Shown: positions 7,720 through 14,477 of the stretch, one piece after another
Layout: the number at the start of each line of letters is the position of its first letter
How positions within the stretch are numbered: the first letter of the stretch is position 1
Origin: JBFLVU01 sp964589625
GTDB taxonomy: Bacteria; Acidobacteriota; UBA4820; DSQY01
Direction: 5' to 3'
Length of the DNA: 64,000 bases
Assembly: GCA_964589625.1 (NCBI GenBank)
Contig: CAZPSH010000004.1
Coordinates: 80,977-144,976 of the forward strand
Notes under the pieces: model-generated
Seen by the model: the letters and a program-made list of their open reading frames with translations, nothing else
Told to the model about the DNA's origin: nothing
Databases searched by the model: none
Program-made: the position numbers and the translations under genes

Positions 7720-8532
7720 ATGGAGGCCATCCGCGTGGACCAGGAAGCGCCGCTCCCCATTCCCCTTCAGCAGGGGATCCTGTACGGCCCGGTTCGGTCT
7801 CGGCGCTTGGGCCTTTCTCTGGGGCTCAACCTCCTCCCCAGCGAAATCAAGGCCTGCTCCTTGAACTGCCGGTACTGCCAGTATTCGTGGACGGGCCTGC
7901 TGACCGGGGACGGACGGGCCGTCGCGCCGTTCCTCCCCACCCGCGAGGCGGTCCGTGAGGCCCTTCGGGCTCGACTGAAGGACCTGGCCACCGGGGGAAC
8001 CCCCCCGGACGTGCTGACCTTCTCGGGCAACGGGGAGGCCACGCTCCACCCCGATTTCCCCTCGATCGCCGCCGACGTCACTGAACTGAGGAACTCCCTG
8101 GCGCCCCGGTGCCGGACGGCGATCCTCTCCAACTCGACGACCGTTCATCGGCCGGAGATCCGCCAGGCCCTCCTCGGGCTTGACGAGCCGATCCTCAAGC
8201 TCGACACGGGGCGCGAGGAGACCTTCCGCAAGCTGAACGCACCCGCCCCTGGCGTCACGTTCGCCCACATCCTCGACGGCCTTCGGGCCATGGGAGGCCG
8301 GGCCATCCTCCAGTCCCTTTTCGTGACGGGCTCCGTGGACAACTCCACGGAGGAGGAGGTGGAGGCCTGGGTCCGCGCCGTCGCCGCCATAAGGCCCCAT
8401 CACGTTCAGATCTACACGCTCGACCGGGGAACCGCCGACCGGGGCTTGCGCCCCGTGGAGCGCTCCCGCCTGCTCGCCGTCGGCGACGCCCTGCGGGTGT
8501 CTTGCGGCGTGAGGGCGAAAGTCTTCGGTTGA
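7720..8532 (+). CDS. Radical SAM protein
   Basis: 270 aa. CSLNCRYCQ near residues 47-54 is the CxxxCxxC cluster that binds the 4Fe-4S and S-adenosylmethionine. TFSGNGEATLHPDF matches the SAM-binding GGEPT-type strand of the family. The N-terminus GPVRSRRLGLSLGLNLLP is characteristic of a small group of uncharacterised radical SAM proteins often annotated as Fe-S oxidoreductases (COG0731-like). There is no C-terminal extra cluster motif. Substrate unknown. The gene starts 36 bases after the MBL-fold gene with only a weak ribosome-binding site, so the two may be co-transcribed. Confidence 0.85.
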   Translation: MEAIRVDQEAPLPIPLQQGILYGPVRSRRLGLSLGLNLLPSEIKACSLNCRYCQYSWTGLLTGDGRAVAPFLPTREAVREALRARLKDLATGGTPPDVLTFSGNGEATLHPDFPSIAADVTELRNSLAPRCRTAILSNSTTVHRPEIRQALLGLDEPILKLDTGREETFRKLNAPAPGVTFAHILDGLRAMGGRAILQSLFVTGSVDNSTEEEVEAWVRAVAAIRPHHVQIYTLDRGTADRGLRPVERSRLLAVGDALRVSCGVRAKVFG

Positions 8533-8556
8533 CCTTCACTCAGGGAGGAAGAGGCC

Positions 8557-10128
8557 ATGACGGCCCTTAGTCTGCTACCCCTCTTGACCGGTCTGTTGGG
8601 ATTGACCTTGGGGATCATCTGCGGCTGGCTGCTATCCAGTCGGCTGGGCTCCAGGGCTTTGACCCGCGCGCGGGAGGAGGCCCAGCGCCTCCTCGACGAC
8701 GCCTCCGTCCAGGCCGAGAACCTGAGGAAGCTGGAGCTGGCCAAGGCCCGCGAACAATTCGAACTGGAGCGCCAGGCCGCGGAGGACGACTACCAGAAGC
8801 GCTTCGAGGCCGTGAAGAACATCGAGCGGGCCATGAACCGCAGGGACGCCCACCTCCAGCAGGTGGACCGCGAGCTGGAAAAGCGGCGGGCGGACATCGA
8901 TGATGTGGAGAAGAAGCTCCAGGAAGGCTTCGACGAGGTGGCCCGCCAGGAGGAGGAAGTCCGGGGGCTCCACGCCGAATACCTTGCCCGAATCGAGCGC
9001 GTGGCCGGGCTCTCGGCGGAGGAGGCGAAGCGCCTGCTCGTCTCCAACTTCAAGAGCGAGGCCGAACACGAAGCGGCCACTCTGATTCGGCAGATCAAGG
9101 AGGACGCCCAGCGCACGGCGGAGGTGGAAGCCCAGAAGATCATCACCCTGGCCATCGAGCGCGTCGCGGCGGACCAGGTCGTGGAGCGGACCACGACCCA
9201 GTACCGCCTCCAAGACGAGAACCTCAAGGGACGCCTCATCGGCCATGAGGGCCGGAACATCAAGTTCTTCGAGGAGCAGACGGGGATGCAGCTCCTCATC
9301 AACAACGACGATCCCAACACGGTCGTCATTTCGGGCTTTAACCCCGTCTCCCGCGAAGTGGCGCGGCAGTCTCTGGAACGCCTGATCCAGGCGGGGAAGA
9401 TCCACCCGCGGAAGATCCAGGAGGTGGTGGCCAAAGTCAAGAAGAAGGTCCAGCGCGAGATCGTCCTCGCCGGCGAGGAGGCCTTCAAGACCCTCGGCCT
9501 CGAACAGGCCCACCCGGAGATCGTCAAGCTCGTGGGAAAGCTCAAGTACAGGACCTCCTACGGCCAGAACGTCCTCAACCACTCGATCGAAGTGGCCGAG
9601 CTGTGCGGCAACATGGCCGCGGAGCTGGGCCTCGACGTGGACCTGGCCCGCCGGGCCGGCCTCCTGCACGACATCGGAAAGTCCATCGACGTGGAGCGGG
9701 AGGGCACGCACCCCGAGCTGGGGGGAGAGGCGGCGCGGCAGTACGGGGAGCACGAGGTGGTGGTCAACGCCATCGAGAGCCACCACGAGGACGTGGAGGT
9801 CATCCACCCCATTTCCATCCTCGTGGCCGTCTGCGACGCCATCTCGGGCTCCCGGCCAGGCGCGCGGCGCGCCTCCCTCACGGACTACATTCGCCGGATC
9901 GAGACCCTCGAAGCCATCGTGAATTCCTTCGAAGGCGTGGAACAGTCCTTCGCCATCCAGGCGGGACGGGAGGTGCGCGTTATCGTTAAGACCGACCAGG
10001 TCAAGGACGAACGGCTCCCCTTCCTGACCTCCGAAATGACGAAGAAGATCCAGGAGGAGATGGACTTCCCCGGCCGCATCCGCGTCACCCTCATCCGGGA
10101 GATGCGCGCCGTGGAGTACGCGGGATAG
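8557..10128 (+). CDS. rny: Ribonuclease Y
   Basis: 523 aa, the family length. An N-terminal membrane anchor spans about residues 4-26. A long charged coiled coil runs to about residue 195 (AREEAQRLLDDASVQAENL and onward). A KH domain near 210-275 contains GRLIGHEGRNIKFFEEQTG, and an HD phosphohydrolase domain near 335-430 contains LLHDIGKSID. RNase Y is a membrane-anchored endonuclease that starts decay of many mRNAs. AGGAAGAGG precedes the ATG. It lies just upstream of mqnE with one base between stop and possible GTG, so co-transcription is likely though the functions are unrelated. Confidence 0.96.
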   Translation: MTALSLLPLLTGLLGLTLGIICGWLLSSRLGSRALTRAREEAQRLLDDASVQAENLRKLELAKAREQFELERQAAEDDYQKRFEAVKNIERAMNRRDAHLQQVDRELEKRRADIDDVEKKLQEGFDEVARQEEEVRGLHAEYLARIERVAGLSAEEAKRLLVSNFKSEAEHEAATLIRQIKEDAQRTAEVEAQKIITLAIERVAADQVVERTTTQYRLQDENLKGRLIGHEGRNIKFFEEQTGMQLLINNDDPNTVVISGFNPVSREVARQSLERLIQAGKIHPRKIQEVVAKVKKKVQREIVLAGEEAFKTLGLEQAHPEIVKLVGKLKYRTSYGQNVLNHSIEVAELCGNMAAELGLDVDLARRAGLLHDIGKSIDVEREGTHPELGGEAARQYGEHEVVVNAIESHHEDVEVIHPISILVAVCDAISGSRPGARRASLTDYIRRIETLEAIVNSFEGVEQSFAIQAGREVRVIVKTDQVKDERLPFLTSEMTKKIQEEMDFPGRIRVTLIREMRAVEYAG

Positions 10129-10135
10129 GGTGACG

Positions 10136-11335
10136 ATGAACGCGGGGAATCAGGGAGTCTGGATGTCCGGGACAACCGGGCCCTTTCGACGCGACCGGGT
10201 AAGGGATCCGGCCCTGCATCCCCTCGTCGACAAGGTGGAGGCCGGGGAGCGCCTTTCCTTCGAGGACGGCGCGGTCCTTTTCCGCTCGGACGACCTCCTC
10301 ACGCTCGGCGCGCTGGCCAACCGGGTTCGGGAGGTCAAGAACGGAAATCGGGCCTACTTCAACGTGAACCGGCACATCAACCACACAAACATCTGCATCT
10401 CGGGGTGCAGCTTCTGCGCCTTCGCCAGGAAGCCGGGCCAGGAAGGCGGCCACCGGATGACCCTGGAGGAGATCCTCGCCAGGGCCGTTCCCCCCGAGGG
10501 GGAACGCTGGGAGGAGCTGCACATCGTGGGCGGGCTCGACCCGGGCTTCTCCTTCACGGACGTCCAGGAGATGTTGAGGGCGCTCAAGGCCCTGAATCCC
10601 TCGGTCCACCTGAAGGCGCTGACGCTCGTGGAGGTGGACTATTACGCCCGCCGGGAGAAGAAGACCCCGGAGGAGATCCTCAGTGCCCTCCGGGAGGCCG
10701 GCCTCGACTCCCTGCCGGGGGGCGGGGCCGAGATCCTTGGCGAGGAGCTCCGTCGCAGGATCTGCCCCCACAAGATCTCGGGAGAGCGATGGTTGGACTT
10801 GGCACGGACGGCCCACCGCATGGGCATCCGCACCAACTGCACGATGCTGTACGGGCACGTGGAGTCGGTGGAAGACCGGGTGGACCACCTCCTGCGCCTC
10901 AGAGACCTCCAGGACGAGACGGGCGGATTCATGGCCTTCATCCCCCTCCAGTTCAACAGGGAGAACACCCCCTACGCCCACCTCCCCGAGGTCACGGGCG
11001 TGGACAACCTGAAGACGCTCGCCGTCTCCAGGCTGGTCCTCGACAACGTCGACCACCTCAAGGTCTACTGGGTCATGGTGGGCCTCAAGATCGCCCAGAC
11101 CGCGCTGTGGTTCGGGGCCGACGACGTGGACGGGACCGTCGTGGAGGAGCGCATCACCCACGACGCGGGAGCCAAAACGCCCAGGGGGCTCACCCTGGAG
11201 GCCCTCCTTCACCTCATCCGGCGCGCCGGCCGAGTTCCCGTGGAGCGCGATTCCCTTTACAACGCCCGGAAGATATACGGTCCCGATTCCTGCGCGGCGG
11301 GCGGATCCCGCCAACTCCGGAGCCCGGGATCCTGA
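10136..11335 (+). CDS. mqnE: Aminofutalosine synthase (menaquinone biosynthesis, futalosine route)
   Basis: About 399 aa. CISGCSFCAF near residues 86-94 is the radical SAM cluster. The flanking FNVNRHINHTNI, ELHIVGGLDPGF and LKALTLVEVDYYA are specific to MqnE within the MqnC/CofH/BioB-like group. The enzyme joins 3-[(1-carboxyvinyl)oxy]benzoate with SAM to make aminofutalosine. The C-terminus (AGRVPVERDSLYN) is also typical. ATG at 10136 has AGGGTG four bases upstream; GTG 10130 is an alternative. No other mqn genes are in the window. It implies menaquinone-based respiration. Confidence 0.93.
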   Translation: MNAGNQGVWMSGTTGPFRRDRVRDPALHPLVDKVEAGERLSFEDGAVLFRSDDLLTLGALANRVREVKNGNRAYFNVNRHINHTNICISGCSFCAFARKPGQEGGHRMTLEEILARAVPPEGERWEELHIVGGLDPGFSFTDVQEMLRALKALNPSVHLKALTLVEVDYYARREKKTPEEILSALREAGLDSLPGGGAEILGEELRRRICPHKISGERWLDLARTAHRMGIRTNCTMLYGHVESVEDRVDHLLRLRDLQDETGGFMAFIPLQFNRENTPYAHLPEVTGVDNLKTLAVSRLVLDNVDHLKVYWVMVGLKIAQTALWFGADDVDGTVVEERITHDAGAKTPRGLTLEALLHLIRRAGRVPVERDSLYNARKIYGPDSCAAGGSRQLRSPGS

Positions 11336-11395
11336 AGACCGTCTCCGTTTCCGCCGCACCCTTCCGCCCACCGTCCGCCCCTTCGACCCCGGCAG

Positions 11396-11423
11396 AAAAA
11401 GGGGCGGGACCGATGTCCCGCCC
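11396..11423 (-). terminator. Rho-independent terminator after the FecR/DUF6600-like gene
   Basis: On the minus strand GGGCGGGAC-ATCG-GTCCCGCCC (9-bp perfect stem) is followed by CTTTTT. It lies 29 bases beyond the stop at 11452 and also separates this gene from the convergent mqnE. Confidence 0.85.
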
Positions 11424-11451
11424 AAATGAAGAAGGAGAGGGAGGTATGGCG

Positions 11452-13308
11452 TTATCGCCGGCGGCGGCCCCCGCTCGAAGGATTCGGCGCAGGGGAGGGC
11501 TGGTCCATTCCGCTGGAAGGCCGACTCGGGATGTACCGGGGCTGGCCGGAGGGTCGTCCCGTTTTCGGAGACGCGGACTCACGCGAAGATACGGACCGCA
11601 CGGACGGCCGCGGGGCCTCCACCCGCCCGGAGGACCTCTGGGGGGGCGATACGGGCGTGCGGGCTCTCTCCCGAGACGCCGGGGGAGAGTCGCCGTCGCG
11701 GGTCGGGACCCCGGACGGATGCGTCCACCGGGACGAGCGGGATCCTCCCGTGGGGTCCGAATCCCTGTTCATCGAAGGGCTCCCGACGGGTTCCCTGGAC
11801 CTCGGCGAACCTGTGGCGGAGCTCCCCGTACCAGGATTTCCCACCGGCTGTCTGGCCCGGGGGGAAAGGGAACCCCCCGTGTCGCCCTGGGGCGTCCGGC
11901 CCGGGTCCGAGCCGCGGGAGCGGCGACCGCCCGAAGGATCCGAGGTGGGGCTGGGTGGCGAGGTGGTCCACCGGGATCGACCGTTCGCTGTCCCCGAAGG
12001 GCTGGGTTCCCGCCGAGAATCCCGGACGCGCAAGGGCTCTTCGGCATTCCGCTTCAAGTCGTCCCAGGAGGTGCGGCCCTGGTCAAAGTCCCGAACCCGG
12101 TCCGGCGGTAGGTGCAGGGGGGAGATTACGGCTCCGCTCCCGCGTGGGCCGGATCCGCGGAGGGCGACGCCTCCCACGCCCTGAGCCCGGGGATAGATGG
12201 GCCGCGGAGGAGGAGCGGTCCTGTGGTGGACGATGACCCGGTGGATGTGGGGGTCGTAGAGGTGTCCGACGTGGACGCTGTACCATCCGCCGTGGGACCA
12301 ATAGGGGTAGCCGTCCCAACCGAGAGGGCACCAGCCCAGCCAACCCCCGTCCCCCCAGTACCAAGCCACCCATGCCGGGGAAAAGACGGACAGGGGGATC
12401 CAGCCCCATCCGATCCCGGTCACGAACGTCCACCTGCCGTAGTGGAAGGGGGCCCATCCCCACGCTTCTACCGGCACCCACGTCATGCCCCAGGGACCCC
12501 ACCACCAGCGCCCGTTCATGTAAGGGCTCCACTCGGCCTCCAGGACGGAGGGCCTCCAGACGTACCCGTAGTCGTTGGTGTAAACCCAGGTCCCGTACGT
12601 ATCGAAGTCCCCCGCGTAGGTTCTCAGGTTATCGGGCAGGTACCGCTGGGACGCGCCCCGCGTGCGGCGCGGAAGGGCCTCGTTGCTGAAGGCCAACAGG
12701 GGTTCATAGGAGGCCCGCTGGGCGACCAACGGGCGTAGCGGCGGGTAGCCGTAGTCCGCGTAGGTCATCTGCCCCGCCTCGAGGGTGAGTCCCCCACCCG
12801 CCGTCGTGACGGTGCAAGCCCCTTCGAGGCAGGTGACGCGGGTCCTGTCCACGGTTTCCACCTCGATGATGACGGTACACGCGCGGAGTGGCGAGACCGC
12901 CGCGGACGGTGTGGAGAGGGCCGAGGAGACCAGAGAGGGGATCCAGTTCCTCAATTCCACGAGCGCCGTTCCCTTCCACAGCCGGATTTCGAGGGAGCCG
13001 CCGCCGTCCTCGGTTCCCGAGGGGAGCCGATCGATCTCCATGCGTGTGCCCCCGTCCAACCACAAGGAGTTTCCGTCCGGAAGGACAGCGCCCAGCCGTC
13101 CCGTCGCCTCCGTCCAGGCCGTGTCTCCTTCGAACAAGGGAAGGTTCACGGTGAGGCTCTGGGGGTCCCGTTCGGAGGAAGCGTTCTGGGCAAAGGCGCC
13201 GCCCTGAACGGCCCGGACTACCCCGTATCGTTCCGCGGGAGCCTGGGCCCAGAGAGGGATGCCGCACAGGATGACGGCCGCGCGTGCGAGAAGAGTCTTG
13301 GCGTTCAT
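11452..13308 (-). CDS. Secreted FecR-like / DUF6600-type protein with Ser-Pro-Arg-rich tail
   Basis: 618 aa. The start is the second of two tandem ATGs (13308), which has AGGAGG six bases upstream. A signal peptide covers about residues 1-23 (hydrophobic stretch ending WAQA). Residues about 40-190 look like a FecR-type beta domain (LPLFEGDTAWTEATGRLGAV, LPDGNSLWL, CTVTTAGGGLTLEAGQ). Residues about 240-360 are a Trp/Tyr/Gly-rich region (WVYTNDYGYVWRPS, GRWWWGPWGMTWVPVEAWGW) matching the DUF6600 pattern. From about residue 400 to the end the chain is low-complexity Pro/Ser/Arg/Gly, probably disordered. It is likely exported across the inner membrane. Function unknown; FecR domains in other proteins sense or bind surface ligands. 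Confidence 0.75.
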   Translation of the reverse strand: MNAKTLLARAAVILCGIPLWAQAPAERYGVVRAVQGGAFAQNASSERDPQSLTVNLPLFEGDTAWTEATGRLGAVLPDGNSLWLDGGTRMEIDRLPSGTEDGGGSLEIRLWKGTALVELRNWIPSLVSSALSTPSAAVSPLRACTVIIEVETVDRTRVTCLEGACTVTTAGGGLTLEAGQMTYADYGYPPLRPLVAQRASYEPLLAFSNEALPRRTRGASQRYLPDNLRTYAGDFDTYGTWVYTNDYGYVWRPSVLEAEWSPYMNGRWWWGPWGMTWVPVEAWGWAPFHYGRWTFVTGIGWGWIPLSVFSPAWVAWYWGDGGWLGWCPLGWDGYPYWSHGGWYSVHVGHLYDPHIHRVIVHHRTAPPPRPIYPRAQGVGGVALRGSGPRGSGAVISPLHLPPDRVRDFDQGRTSWDDLKRNAEEPLRVRDSRREPSPSGTANGRSRWTTSPPSPTSDPSGGRRSRGSDPGRTPQGDTGGSLSPRARQPVGNPGTGSSATGSPRSREPVGSPSMNRDSDPTGGSRSSRWTHPSGVPTRDGDSPPASRERARTPVSPPQRSSGRVEAPRPSVRSVSSRESASPKTGRPSGQPRYIPSRPSSGMDQPSPAPNPSSGGRRRR

Positions 13309-13381
13309 CATTCGCCTCCTGCGTGTGGTTTGAGCAAAGGGAATGCCAGGAGGCCGCCCCATCGGGATCCCAGCAAGCTCT

Positions 13382-13409
13382 GTAATATCAAAATGTTAGC
13401 AAGATCCAA
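13382..13409 (-). promoter_or_regulatory. Candidate promoter of the FecR/DUF6600-like gene
   Basis: Minus strand: -35 TTGGAT, 16-nt spacer, -10 TATTAC, about 70 bases before the ATG. This is an unusually AT-rich patch for the window. Confidence 0.4.
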
Positions 13410-13450
13410 CTGGACGGCTCGGGCGTCCGCTCCGCCGGACGATGCCCCCC

Positions 13451-13482
13451 AAAAGCGTCCGGCCTCCCCATGGGGAGGCCGG
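13451..13482 (-). terminator. Rho-independent terminator after the exported coiled-coil protein
   Basis: A 24-bp perfect palindrome centred on AT (13459-13482, arms CCGGCCTCCCC/GGGGAGGCCGG) is followed on the minus strand by ACGCTTTT. It lies 25 bases past the stop at 13508. Confidence 0.75.
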
Positions 13483-13507
13483 TGCCGACGGTCTCTTTTC
13501 TGAAGAT

Positions 13508-14251
13508 TCAGTTCCCCGGGCCCTCGTCCGGGCTGACGGTTTGCTGAATCACGACGGGGGTGGCGTTGATCTCCCTCTGCACGGAGTCGATCTGCCCCCC
13601 CAGGTCCTCGATCTGGGATTGCACCTGGCCGAGGCGGCCCTGAACCGTGTCCATGGACCTCTGAAGAGATTCCTGTTCGCCCTGCATGACGCTGAAGTTG
13701 TACTTGTCCCGGAGGGTGGAGAGTTGCGACTGGAGGTCGGACTGCTGTTGGTAGAGGAGGGTCCGCTGATCGATGAGTCCGCCCAGCCGATTCTGGAGAT
13801 CCTCCGGATTCGCGCCCGAGGGGGCCGCCGCGGGCGGCATGGCGCCGGGCGCGGGGGCTTCGACGGGCTCTCCGCCCACCAACTCTCCCTCGTTGGCCAG
13901 GCGAGCACGGCGCCGGATGATCTCCAACTGTTCTTCGTTGATGAAGACCGCGGGCGCTTTCGCCGGTGCCGCCTCCGGGGTGGAGCCCTCGCCGTCATCG
14001 ATCTCGAGCTTCATGCCCGTCACGGGAGCCGCGGCCGTCGCGTTGACCCGATCGGACTTCTCGAAATCGATGGCCGTCGCGGGAAGGAAGAGGTAGAGGC
14101 CGTTCTTGAAAAAGTACGCCAGCCCTTCTCGCACGACGGGCTTGTCGTCGGCCTTGATGATCCTGCCGTCCTGTAGCTGGATGGTGTAGGACGCCGCGGA
14201 GGTCACGGACGTCAGGAGAAGCACCGCCATCATCGGGAGAGCGCGTTTCAT
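13508..14251 (-). CDS. Exported coiled-coil protein of unknown function
   Basis: 247 aa from ATG 14251, which has AGGGGG seven bases upstream. Residues 1-20 form a signal peptide (MKRALPMMAVLLLTSVTSA). A short beta segment follows (YTIQLQDGRIIKADDKPVV...FLPATAIDFEKS), resembling the small repeat seen in many delta-proteobacterial and acidobacterial exported proteins. A Pro/Ala linker comes next. Residues about 150-235 are rich in Gln/Leu heptads (LQNRLGGLIDQRTLLYQQQ, LQSQLSTLRDKYNF, VQGRLGQVQSQIEDLGGQ) and should form a coiled coil. A periplasmic scaffold role is plausible but unproven. It has its own promoter and terminator, so it is probably monocistronic. Confidence 0.75.
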   Translation of the reverse strand: MKRALPMMAVLLLTSVTSAASYTIQLQDGRIIKADDKPVVREGLAYFFKNGLYLFLPATAIDFEKSDRVNATAAAPVTGMKLEIDDGEGSTPEAAPAKAPAVFINEEQLEIIRRRARLANEGELVGGEPVEAPAPGAMPPAAAPSGANPEDLQNRLGGLIDQRTLLYQQQSDLQSQLSTLRDKYNFSVMQGEQESLQRSMDTVQGRLGQVQSQIEDLGGQIDSVQREINATPVVIQQTVSPDEGPGN

Positions 14252-14277
14252 GGATCGACCCCCTTTCTTCACTGAAT

Positions 14278-14306
14278 AGTTTAAGTTTTTCGAGACTTGT
14301 CGTCAA
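14278..14306 (-). promoter_or_regulatory. Promoter of the exported coiled-coil protein gene
   Basis: Minus strand: -35 TTGACG, 17-nt spacer, -10 TAAACT, giving a 5' leader of about 20 bases that contains the AGGGGG ribosome-binding site. One of the best promoter matches in the window. Confidence 0.7.
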
Positions 14307-14384
14307 GAAGAAACGAAATCCGCCGTAAGCCCGACTCATCTCGAGAGTGTCCTCCCGCTTCTCACCGAAAACCCTGAGACCCGT

Positions 14385-14414
14385 TTGACACACCTTCGGC
14401 TGGGTTGCTAGCCT
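14385..14414 (+). promoter_or_regulatory. Promoter of the TPR/pseudokinase/kinase gene
   Basis: Perfect -35 TTGACA, 18-nt spacer, -10 TAGCCT preceded by TGC (extended -10). The GTG start follows 64 bases after the -10. Confidence 0.6.
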
Positions 14415-14477
14415 AGAGGCAGGTCACCGGGCGCCTCCCCTCCGACCTCCGGCCCGCCCGGGGCCCCTGGAGGCTTC

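Noticed and set aside
8632..9807. A 391-codon open frame opposite rny
   Set aside because: The plus-strand frame is a complete RNase Y; the opposite frame is Leu/Val/Asp/His-rich shadow sequence.
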